A stretch of 64,000 bases of DNA from Streptomyces graminilatus (GTDB lineage: Bacteria; Actinomycetota; Actinomycetes; Streptomycetales; Streptomycetaceae): positions 25,543-89,542 of the forward strand of contig NZ_LIQQ01000027.1 of assembly GCF_001418565.1 (NCBI RefSeq). Reading direction: 5' to 3'. Both the position numbers and the translations under genes were made by a program. Below are positions 56,968 through 64,000 of the stretch, in pieces. Numbering within the stretch: the first letter of the stretch is position 1; each line of letters opens with the position of its first letter. Under the pieces are notes generated by a model, which saw nothing but the letters and a program-made list of their open reading frames with translations, did no database searches and had not been told where the DNA came from.

Positions 56968-57432
56968 TTACCTCAACCCGTCGTCGAGGACGACACGGTG
57001 GAGCCGGGCCCAGACCCGCTCTCGGCGACTCGCCCCGCCTGATCTGCTGTGAGGCTTTGAGCGGCCGAAGGCGGGCCGAGGGGACCGCCGGGCCGCATCG
57101 ATCTTGGTGAGTGGTTTGAGGGCCCTCGGCGGGAGATCGGCGAACGGGTTCTCGGAATGGGGTCAGCAGGTGCCATCTCACAAAGGCAGGAGCCCCAACT
57201 GACCACGGCTTCCCAAGCTCAGAGCCCGGGGTCAGCCGGGCAAATCCGGTCCCGCCCGAGTGCCCTGTCCACCATGCGCTGCTGATCCGGGGCCAGCGGC
57301 GCAGGCTGAAGGGGAGAAGCCTCATGGCGCGCAAGCCAAGATCAAGATCTACGGCTGGTGGTACTGGGTTCACCATGAGACCGGGTACTGGTTTCATGGC
57401 AACGTCCTCCTGCGGTGTCCTAGCGTCGTGCC
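56968..57432. other. Spacer, no gene seen
   Basis: About 460 bp without a convincing gene. It contains the phrase GATCTACGGCTGG...TACTGG near 57,347, which recurs near 59,336 downstream of the response regulator, so the kinase-regulator pair may be flanked by related sequence. Confidence 0.35.
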
Positions 57433-58677
57433 ATGACGATTCCAGCTGGACTGACACGCACGGTCCTCCGGGCGCAGCGGGACACCGGCTTTCTTGCCGC
57501 TGGTGTGCTGCCGCACCTGGCGCTGGTGCCCGTGTGGGCCTGGGCGGCGGCGACTACCGCCAGGACGGGGAACCGACTTCTTACGGTTTCCGTGTCGGCC
57601 GCCCTGGTCCTGCTCGGCACCCCGGTGCTGACGGCCGTTCAGCGGGCTCGCTACCGGGTACTCATCGGTGTGGACGTCCCCCGGCTCACCCCCACCGCGC
57701 CGGAACAATGGACGTGGGCCTCGACCGCCCGGTGGCTCGCGGCGACGCGGCCTTGGCGCAAGATCGGCTACCACCTCCTGCTGGGGCCGCTGCTCGCGCT
57801 GCTGGAGCTGCTGGTGCTCGCGGTGGCAGCGGCGTCCCTGGCGGGCGTCATCGCCTACGCCTGGTCATGGGCACTGCCAACCGGAATCCGCCAGGACTGG
57901 TTCGGCCACCTGACCCAGCTGCCGGCTTACACAGCGGCTGGACTCCTCCTCCTGTGCGCCCTGCCCTGGACCGCGCGGGCAGTAGCCCGGGCCGAGGCGC
58001 GGCTGGCGTTGGGCCTGCTCGGGCCCAGCCGGGCGCAGCGGCTCCAGGAACGGGTCGATCAACTGGCCGTGAGCCGGACCGACTTGATCGAGGCCGTCGA
58101 CGCGGAGCGTCGCCGGATCGAGCGCGACCTGCACGACGGCACCCAGCAACGGTTGGTGTCTCTCGCGGTCAACCTGGGTCTGGCCATTGCCACCCGCCCG
58201 GACCTGCCGAGTGATGCCCGCGAGGTGATCGCGAGAGCGCACCTGGAGGCGAAAGAGGCGATCGCCGAACTCAATGACCTGGTGCGGGGACTGCACCCGG
58301 CCGTGCTCGAAGACCGAGGTCTGGACGCGGCGTTGTCCGGGCTGGCTGCCCGCACGCCCCTGCCGGTGCGGCTGCGGGTCGATCTGGAGGAGCGGGTGGC
58401 GCCCGACGTGGAGTCAGTCGCGTACTTCGTGATCTCTGAGGCGCTGACCAATGCGACGAAGCACGCCAACGCGATGCGCACAGAGGTGATGGTCAGTCAG
58501 GTCGGCGAGGTGCTGCGAGTGCGCGTTACCGACGACGGGCTGGGCGGTGCCGACGCCGCCGGCACGGGGCTGACCGGGCTGGCCAAGCGGGTCGGCTCCC
58601 TCGACGGGGCCTTCCACGTCAGCAGCCCCGTTGGCGGGCCCACCACCATCACCGCGGAGCTGCCGTGCGCGCGGTGA
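57433..58677 (+). CDS. NarL-type sensor histidine kinase
   Basis: 414 residues. Four membrane segments in the first 210 residues (LPHLALVPVWAWAAA, LLTVSVSAALVLLGTPVL, LLLGPLLALLELLVLAVAAA, LPAYTAAGLLLLCALPW). HisKA_3 motif ERRRIERDLHDGTQQRLVSL with His at the RDLHDG core. A degenerate N-box (VISEALTNATKHANA) and G-box (VTDDGLGGADAAGTGLTGLA) give the ATPase domain. It should phosphorylate the overlapping response regulator gene. The signal is not known; no extracellular domain is visible. Confidence 0.92.
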   Translation: MTIPAGLTRTVLRAQRDTGFLAAGVLPHLALVPVWAWAAATTARTGNRLLTVSVSAALVLLGTPVLTAVQRARYRVLIGVDVPRLTPTAPEQWTWASTARWLAATRPWRKIGYHLLLGPLLALLELLVLAVAAASLAGVIAYAWSWALPTGIRQDWFGHLTQLPAYTAAGLLLLCALPWTARAVARAEARLALGLLGPSRAQRLQERVDQLAVSRTDLIEAVDAERRRIERDLHDGTQQRLVSLAVNLGLAIATRPDLPSDAREVIARAHLEAKEAIAELNDLVRGLHPAVLEDRGLDAALSGLAARTPLPVRLRVDLEERVAPDVESVAYFVISEALTNATKHANAMRTEVMVSQVGEVLRVRVTDDGLGGADAAGTGLTGLAKRVGSLDGAFHVSSPVGGPTTITAELPCAR

Positions 58678-59315
58678 TCGCCGAGGATTCGGTGTTGTTG
58701 CGGGTCGGCCTGATCAAGGTGCTGGAGATGGGCGGGTTCCAGGTCGCCGCGGAAGCCGGCGACGCGGAGGGGCTGTTGGCGGCAGTGGCGGAGCATCGGC
58801 CCGATCTCGCCTTGATCGACGTCCGGATGCCGCCCGGCTTCACCGACGAGGGGGTGCGGGCGGCGATGGAGATCCGTCGGCGATGGCCGGGGACGCCAGT
58901 GGTGCTGCTTTCGCAGTATGTGGAGGAGCGGTACGCGGCTGACCTGCTGTCCGCGAACACCAGCGGTGTGGGCTACCTGCTCAAGCAGCGGGTTGCCGAT
59001 GTCGCCGACTTCGTGGCGGCGGTCCGGCGAGTGGCGGACGGGGGCACGGCCCTGGACCCGCAGGTCGTCGCCCAGCTGCTGCTGCGGCGCGACAGCGACC
59101 CGCTCGCGCGGCTGACCCCCCGCGAACGGGAGGTGCTCGGCCTGATGGCCGAGGGGCGCTCCAATGCCGGCATCGCGCAGGCGCTGGTGGTCAGCGAGAG
59201 CGCCGTGGCGAAGCACATCAACAACATCTTCGCCAAGCTTGACCTGCCCGTGGTCGACGCGGACCACCGCCGCGTCCTGGCCGTGCTGCGGTTCCTCGGA
59301 GCGTCCCGGGCCTGA
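58665..59315 (+). CDS. NarL/LuxR-type response regulator
   Basis: 216 residues, ATG 13 bases inside the kinase gene's end. Receiver domain: RAVIAEDSVLLRVGLIKVLE, LALIDVRMPPG with the phosphoacceptor Asp near residue 53, VVLLSQYVE, LLKQRVADV with the conserved Lys. LuxR HTH: LTPREREVLGLMAEGRSNAG, VSESAVAKHINNIFAKLDLP. Partner of the kinase at 57,433. Confidence 0.94.
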   Translation: MRAVIAEDSVLLRVGLIKVLEMGGFQVAAEAGDAEGLLAAVAEHRPDLALIDVRMPPGFTDEGVRAAMEIRRRWPGTPVVLLSQYVEERYAADLLSANTSGVGYLLKQRVADVADFVAAVRRVADGGTALDPQVVAQLLLRRDSDPLARLTPREREVLGLMAEGRSNAGIAQALVVSESAVAKHINNIFAKLDLPVVDADHRRVLAVLRFLGASRA

Positions 59316-59380
59316 CCTTCCCGTCCGTGATCACGATCTACGGCTGAATACTGGTACTCCAGTGCGACTTCGTGATCCAG

Positions 59381-59758
59381 CTAGGCGTCGAGGTAGTGGT
59401 AGTCCCCATCCGGGCGGCCGATCACCAAGCCGCCGCTGTGGACCCTCCACTCGCTCATGCCGTCGGCGTCGTGGCTGACCAGAAACAGCCCCCGGGGCCT
59501 CTCGTCGTACTCGTCATCCGGGTAGGAGGCTGGGATCCGGGCGATCTGACGCAGCCTCTCCTCGAACCAGCCGAGGGACACCGCGCGGATGTTGCCCCCG
59601 TAGAAGGCCCACCTGACGTAGTTGTACTGCCGAGCGGGGAAAGCCCAACCCCCGCTGTAGGTGTGCTCCGGATCGTCTGCTTCCACGATCTCCTTGATCT
59701 GGGCCAGCTGTCCGTCGTCACACTCCAGCCAGCCCCTGACCGAGACCATGGTTCCCAC
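59381..59758 (-). CDS. Unknown protein
   Basis: 125 residues. MGTMVSVRGWLECDDGQLAQ, TYSGGWAFPARQYNYVRWAF, LRQIARIPASYPDDEYDERP and LVIGRPDGDYHYLDA suggest an intact globular protein. The pattern resembles immunity-like or SMI1-like small proteins only vaguely. Antisense to the regulator's downstream side. Confidence 0.5.
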   Translation of the reverse strand: MGTMVSVRGWLECDDGQLAQIKEIVEADDPEHTYSGGWAFPARQYNYVRWAFYGGNIRAVSLGWFEERLRQIARIPASYPDDEYDERPRGLFLVSHDADGMSEWRVHSGGLVIGRPDGDYHYLDA

Positions 59759-59936
59759 GGCGGTTGCTCCTCATTCGTATGGCGCGCTGCCCTGGCGCAC
59801 GGTTCCTACGCGCTTGCACGCTAGGGGCGACCTGCTCGGTCGCGCAAAGGGATTGGCAGGTGGATCAGCCTCCTCGGGCGAGGGCGCGCCATCCCCGTCC
59901 GGTCGGCCCTCGCGATCACCCACTACCGACGACGGC

Positions 59937-60372
59937 TCACCAGCCACTGATGGAGGCGGCCACGGCGGACGTGGCCCACTTCAGAAGGACGAAGACCGCT
60001 GCGAGGGCCAGGAGCGGCCCGAACAGCAGTTGGTGACCGAGCTGCCGTCGGCCCGCCGGCGAACGCAGCCACTCGGGCAGCGGGGGACGCGGTCCCGTAG
60101 GGCGAGGGGATGTCCACACCGAGACGGGTACGGAAGCGGGCGTGCTGGGCCTCGGTCGGCAACGGCCCGGCCAGCATGACGGCGGCGAGCGGGACGAGAA
60201 CCGCGAGGAGGGTCGCCGCCAACGTTTCCGGGACGAAGGAGATCCATGGCAGAGCCATGACGACCGGGACAGCGAGCTGGATCAGAACCCCGGTGACGAT
60301 GAACGCGGCCGGGCGTCCTGCGCCCCGGAACGGCCACTGGGTCACGCGCCGCAGGCGGGCGGTTATGTGCAT
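59937..60372 (-). pseudogene. Sensor kinase N-terminal remnant, frameshifted
   Basis: MHITARLRR start, then PWISFVPETLAATLLAVLVP, LAGPLPTEAQHARFRTRLGV and DIP follow the same membrane-segment pattern as the intact kinase at 57,433 (PVLTAVQRARYRVLIGVDVP). After a frame shift near 60,110, PEWLRSPAGRRQLGHQLLFG, PLLALAAVFVLLKWATS follows, then a stop. The catalytic half is absent. Confidence 0.7.
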
Positions 60373-60506
60373 GACGGAACGGTAAGTGCCGAGGTCAGGG
60401 GTGGTCCATGACGTAGGGGTCCGTCTTGGGGGTGTAGTTGGTGCCACCCCCAAGACGGACATCTGCGTTACTGACTGTCATCGCCCCGCAGTCGAGGCTG
60501 AAGGCC

Positions 60507-60983
60507 ATGAAGGAGAACCGCGAACGCGAGAAGCCCGAACCGATGAGTGCGCTGATCACCCGTCAACCACATGGTGTCGAGGGCGGGTCGACCCCGCGGC
60601 GGGTGCGCCGCTGGTACCGAATGGAGCACGTCCTCGTCGCCTGCGGGCTCGCCCTGCTCCCCTGGCTGGTCGTGTTGGCCAACAGCCTGCCCGCGGCGGC
60701 CGTTGCCCCGAATTGGCGCACGGTCTGGATCGGCCTGGACGCCGCGGAGGCGGTGGCCCTGATCGCCACGGGGCTGCTGGCCGTACGAGGTCACCGCCTG
60801 CACCCGCTGACGGCCACCACCGCCGCCACGCTGCTGACGGTCGACGCCTGGTTCGACACCATGACAGCGGCACCGGGCGTGGACCAGGTCTCGGCGGCGG
60901 CGATGGCACTCGGCGCGGAGCTGCCGCTGGCGGTGGTGTGCGTCGTACTGGCGACAAGGGCGCACGCCCGATTCACGGTCTGA
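60507..60983 (+). CDS. Membrane protein, unknown
   Basis: 158 residues from ATG 60,507; the sequence before it (CTGAAGGCC) offers only a weak SD. Four hydrophobic segments (EHVLVACGLALLPWLVVLA; DAAEAVALIATGLLAVRG; LTATTAATLLTVDAWFDTM; LPLAVVCVVLATRA) after a basic N-terminus. No family recognised. Confidence 0.55.
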   Translation: MKENREREKPEPMSALITRQPHGVEGGSTPRRVRRWYRMEHVLVACGLALLPWLVVLANSLPAAAVAPNWRTVWIGLDAAEAVALIATGLLAVRGHRLHPLTATTAATLLTVDAWFDTMTAAPGVDQVSAAAMALGAELPLAVVCVVLATRAHARFTV

Positions 60984-61590
60984 TCGTCTTCTGGGCCTTC
61001 TCCGCGTGGCAGCGTGTGCGACGGGAACGGCACTTCGTAGGCCGGCGGGCGCACCGGGCCGGACGGACGAATCAGAGCCGCGCGACCGGGCCGGACCTGC
61101 TCCGCGCGGCCACCGTGCCTTCCGCGTGCCATGTGAAACCCCAGGTCGGAGACCCTTGGGTTCTTTGTTGTCCAGGCCAATGGGTGGAGCCCGTCCGGGA
61201 GACCGACGACCGCGCGAGTCCGACGCCGCTTCCGGTGCTCAGCGGGATCCTCACCGCTTTCGGCGTATGGCGGATCCGGCACCGGGTGAGTCGACCCCCG
61301 CGTCATCCGGCGACGGACACGGAAGTTATCGAGGTCGACGTCTCCGCGGCGGAGGCCGGCCTGCTCTTCCGGCCGTCTCGGACCGTACGCGCCGGGGCAG
61401 ACCATGAGCCGCCAGCGCGTTCCCGCCGCTTCGGCGAGAGTGTCGACCTGGGCGGCACCGCGCCTGACGCCGCTATGTCGGCCCGGAGCAGACACGCCGC
61501 CGCCCGGATCCCGAGGGGCTGGGCGGCGGCGTGCAGACATGCGTCACGTGTTGGCGGATCAGGGGGTCATAGGGTCACGGGGTCACGGGG
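60984..61590. other. Decayed mobile-element sequence, no intact gene
   Basis: About 600 bp. Near 61,130 a stem ACCCCAGG...CCTTGGGTT plus CTTTGTTGTCC resembles a decayed copy of the terminator after tRNA-Gly (36,352). On the minus strand near 61,300-61,360, AGLRRGDVDLD looks like a tyrosine-integrase scrap. A GTCACGGGGTCACGGGGTCA tandem repeat sits at 61,570-61,600 before the M4 protease stop. Confidence 0.4.
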
Positions 61591-63912
61591 TCACGGGGTC
61601 AGCTGCCAGCGTGCGATGTATCCGACGTCGATGGGCGCCCGGTCCTGCACGCGCAGTTTCCAGGTGCCGTTGAGCGGTTGGGCGGAGGCGTCGACCGTGA
61701 AGGTCTGGTCAACGTTGTGCTCGGAGCCGCCGCTGCGGTTGAGCAGGGGGTAGACGGTGCCGTCCGGGCCGATGAGCTCGACGATGAGGTCGCCGCGCCA
61801 GGTGTGGACGATGTTGACGTAGACCGAGGTCGTCGCGGAGGCGTTGCCCTCGCGGCCGGTGATCGTCACCGGCGACTCCACGGCGCCCCCGTTGTCGGGG
61901 ATGTCCACACGAGTGGCGTTGGTGTAGATGTAGGCGATCTGCCAGCTGAAGGTGTCCGAGACGGTCGACCCGGTGCTGTCGGTCACCGTGATCGTGACGT
62001 CGCTGGTGCCGAGGGTGGTCGGGGTGCCGCTGATCAGACCTGTGGGGCTGAGGGTAAGGCCGTCGGGCAGGCCGGTGGCCTCGTAGGTCAGGGCGGCGCC
62101 CGTGTTGGTGGTGTAGGCGTCCAGTTGGAGGCTGACGTCCTGGTTTAGGCCGCTCATCTGGTCGGCGGTCGGGGCGAGGTTGACGCCGATGGCGACACGG
62201 TGGCCGACGTTGATCGCGGCCCAGGCGTCGGCGACGGCGAGGTAGGTCGGGCTGTAGGCGCCGAACAGGTCGGCGGCGGCCGACAGGGTGGCGGTGCGGG
62301 CACCGGCGTAGTCGGTCGTCGAGACCATGTACGTCGTCAGCGCGCGGTACCAGATCGCGGCGGCGTTCTCGACTCCGATGCCGGTGACCGGACGGCCGTC
62401 GGACGTCGGGCTGTCGTAGTTGACGCCGTTGACTGTCTTCGCGCCGCTGCCCTCGGAGAGCAGGTAGAAGAGGTGGTTCGCGGGGCCGGAGGAGTAGTGG
62501 ACGTCCAGCCCGCCCAGGCTGGGGCTCCAACTGTCGCGCGAGGCACCGTCCTTGGACGGCTTGTCCATGTAACGCAGCGGAGTGCCGTTGCCGTTGATGT
62601 CGATCTTCTCGCCGACGAGGTAGTCACCGGGGTCGGCCGCGAGGCCCTCGTGGAACTCGACCGCGGCGGCGAAGATGTCGGAGGTCGCCTCGTTCAGGCC
62701 GCCCGACTCGCCGCTGTAGTTCAGGCCGGCGGTGGCGGCGGTGACACCGTGGGTCATCTCATGGGCGGCCACGTCGAGCGCCGTCAGCGGATGGGTGTTG
62801 CCTGAACCGTCGCCGTACGTCATGCAGAAGCATTCGTCCTGCCAGAAGGCGTTGACGTAGTTGTTGCCGTAGTGGGCACGGCTGTAGGCGGCGACACCGT
62901 CGTTGCGGATGCCGTTGCGGCCGTACATCTCCTTGTAGTAGTCCCAGGTGGCCGCGGCGCCGAAGGCCACGTCGACACCGGCGGTCTGGCGGTTGGACGG
63001 CAGACCGTTGCCCCAGACATCGTTGTCGTCCGTGAACAGGGTGCCGGTGCCCGAAGAGCCCTGGTTGAGGTCGTACGTCTTCTGCCCGGCGCGGTCCGGG
63101 TCGACGAGCTGGTACGACGATCCGGACAGGGTGGTACCGAGCGGGACCTCGCCGACGTACTGACCGGTGCCGGTACCGGAGCTGGTGCCGGTTCTGGTGC
63201 CTGTGCCGTCGGTGTGCACCTGTTCGGCGGCCTGGAGCTGCTTGCCGGAGGCGGCGTCGGTGACGACCTGGAGTTCGCTGGGGGTGCCGTCCCGCTGAAC
63301 GCCCTTTACGAGGGTCTCCCAGGCCAGCACCGGCTTCCCGCTGCCGGCCCAGATCACCAGACGGGGCGCCCGCTCCGTCGCGGAACCCTTGACTTCGGCC
63401 TTCTTCGAGGCGCCCAGGGCCTTGGCGGCGGCACCGGCAGCCGTGACCTTCGGCGTGAGCGAGGGCACCGCGAGACGGAACGGGTTCGCCTTCGTGACGG
63501 TCGTACCGCCGCCCTTGCCGCCCTTCCCGCTCTTGTCATGGACGACCAGGTCACCACCGAGGACCGGCAATCCCGCGTACGTGCGCTCGTAGCGCGTGTG
63601 CAGGGTGCCGTCGGCGTCCTTGATCACGTCCTTGACGACGAGCCTCTCCTTGGCACCGAGGCCGATCCGCCGCGCCGTACCGGCCGCCATGGACCGGGCA
63701 CTCTCGATCAGCGCGGCCCGCCGGGCAGGCGTCAGGGACGACTGGGCCGCGCCCGCCCGGGGGGTGGCGGTGATCTTCGCGGGACCGCCCGGGTTCACCG
63801 GGGCCGCTACGGCCAAGTCAGGGGCGGCCAGCGCGAGCAGGGACCCTACAGCCGTGAGGGCGAGGGCGGCGGCACGTCTGCGCCCTACAAAAGCGCGGTG
63901 TCGCAGGGGCAA
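61591..63912 (-). CDS. Secreted M4 metallopeptidase with P-domain
   Basis: 773 residues from TTG 63,912 (AAGGAG six bases upstream). Signal peptide (RRAAALALTAVGSLLALAAP, cleavage near AVA). FTP/PepSY propeptide region (about 60-230). M4 catalytic domain with VAAHEMTHGV (the HExxH zinc site) followed by GGLNEATSDIFA with the third ligand Glu, and HYSSGPANHLFYLLS. A putative Ig/cadherin-like domain (about 590-650, ALTYEATGLPDGLTLSPTGL) precedes a proprotein-convertase P-domain (TRVDIPDNGGAVESPVTITG; HTWRGDLIVELIGPDGTVYP). A complete, probably active extracellular protease. Confidence 0.93.
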   Translation of the reverse strand: MPLRHRAFVGRRRAAALALTAVGSLLALAAPDLAVAAPVNPGGPAKITATPRAGAAQSSLTPARRAALIESARSMAAGTARRIGLGAKERLVVKDVIKDADGTLHTRYERTYAGLPVLGGDLVVHDKSGKGGKGGGTTVTKANPFRLAVPSLTPKVTAAGAAAKALGASKKAEVKGSATERAPRLVIWAGSGKPVLAWETLVKGVQRDGTPSELQVVTDAASGKQLQAAEQVHTDGTGTRTGTSSGTGTGQYVGEVPLGTTLSGSSYQLVDPDRAGQKTYDLNQGSSGTGTLFTDDNDVWGNGLPSNRQTAGVDVAFGAAATWDYYKEMYGRNGIRNDGVAAYSRAHYGNNYVNAFWQDECFCMTYGDGSGNTHPLTALDVAAHEMTHGVTAATAGLNYSGESGGLNEATSDIFAAAVEFHEGLAADPGDYLVGEKIDINGNGTPLRYMDKPSKDGASRDSWSPSLGGLDVHYSSGPANHLFYLLSEGSGAKTVNGVNYDSPTSDGRPVTGIGVENAAAIWYRALTTYMVSTTDYAGARTATLSAAADLFGAYSPTYLAVADAWAAINVGHRVAIGVNLAPTADQMSGLNQDVSLQLDAYTTNTGAALTYEATGLPDGLTLSPTGLISGTPTTLGTSDVTITVTDSTGSTVSDTFSWQIAYIYTNATRVDIPDNGGAVESPVTITGREGNASATTSVYVNIVHTWRGDLIVELIGPDGTVYPLLNRSGGSEHNVDQTFTVDASAQPLNGTWKLRVQDRAPIDVGYIARWQLTP

Positions 63913-64000
63913 CGGATTCTCCTTCAGGACGACGGCCGGCCCGTAACGGGGGCCGTGGGAGAGACGGAACGGCAAGGGATGCCGGTCCGGAGCGCTGCAC

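Noticed and set aside
60386..61753. 455-codon plus-strand frame from 60,386
   Set aside because: It merges unrelated noncoding stretches, Arg/Pro/Gly-rich, and overlaps the better-supported membrane protein at 60,507 and the M4 protease end.

Overview
The window is Streptomyces DNA. It is GC-rich with GC-ending codons, has twin-arginine and lipoprotein exports, a LAL-type LuxR regulator, the dcd / phosphoribosyltransferase pair, and XRE, DUF6879 and DUF7848-like small-protein sets that are common in that genus. It divides into three blocks.

(1) Positions 1 to about 34,845: the right-hand part of a siphovirus-type prophage. Late genes run rightward (0-15.5 kb): neck proteins, major tail protein, a gpG/gpT chaperone pair with a canonical -1 slippery heptamer, a 1850-residue tape measure with a transglycosylase domain, Dit and Gp37-like tail-tip proteins, an SGNH-hydrolase tail protein, a CHAP-fibre fusion, then holin candidates and a CHAP-LysM endolysin. 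Early genes run leftward (26.7-15.6 kb) as a tightly overlapped array of small, mostly unrecognised genes, ending in a DUF3987-like replication protein and a DUF6884 protein. Between them lies a control region (26.7-31.5 kb) without long genes in its left half. It has a strongly structured 460-bp segment that looks like a leader or noncoding RNA, an AT-rich island, a phage lsr2 and an XRE-TPR regulator divergent from small regulatory genes. Farther right are a tRNA-like gene with a grossly enlarged anticodon loop, a few cargo genes, and a DUF2637-like membrane protein beside a winged-helix protein. The right boundary is visible: a host phosphoribosyltransferase gene next to dcd is cut after 73 codons at about 34,845. 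The prophage appears to have integrated inside it. Head genes, integrase and left end lie outside the window.

(2) Positions 34.8-43.7 kb: dcd, a small host protein, tRNA-Gly(CCC), and a small island bounded by tRNA-Gly and a 46-bp copy of its 3' end at 43,635-43,680. The island carries an XRE regulator set that partly parallels the prophage set, C-terminal-only C39 peptidase and MurF fragments, a HEPN/Abi-like candidate defence protein, an IS1182 fragment, a ParA homologue with a degraded P-loop, and an intact vapBC pair.

(3) Positions 43.7-64 kb: an accessory chromosomal region in which intact genes alternate with wreckage. Intact genes: SDR/DUF2867 protein, GH43-AbfB arabinan enzyme, DUF6585-like protein, lipoprotein, LAL regulator, PQQ-type sugar dehydrogenase, a NarL-type two-component pair and a secreted M4 protease. 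Wreckage: a frameshifted GntR, an integrase C-terminus, a PIN-domain fragment, an IS1380 remnant, a deleted vapBC whose ends are fused into a 42-codon chimera, a sensor-kinase pseudogene, and 150-230-bp duplicated segments.

The most interesting unexplained signals are in the prophage control region: four hairpins that share the loop ACTTTGGC, a directional 13-bp repeat GTTGAGTCGGTGA resembling a stoperator, and the structured 460-bp segment containing one of those hairpins. All assignments rest on reading the sequence and on family knowledge; no database search was run.
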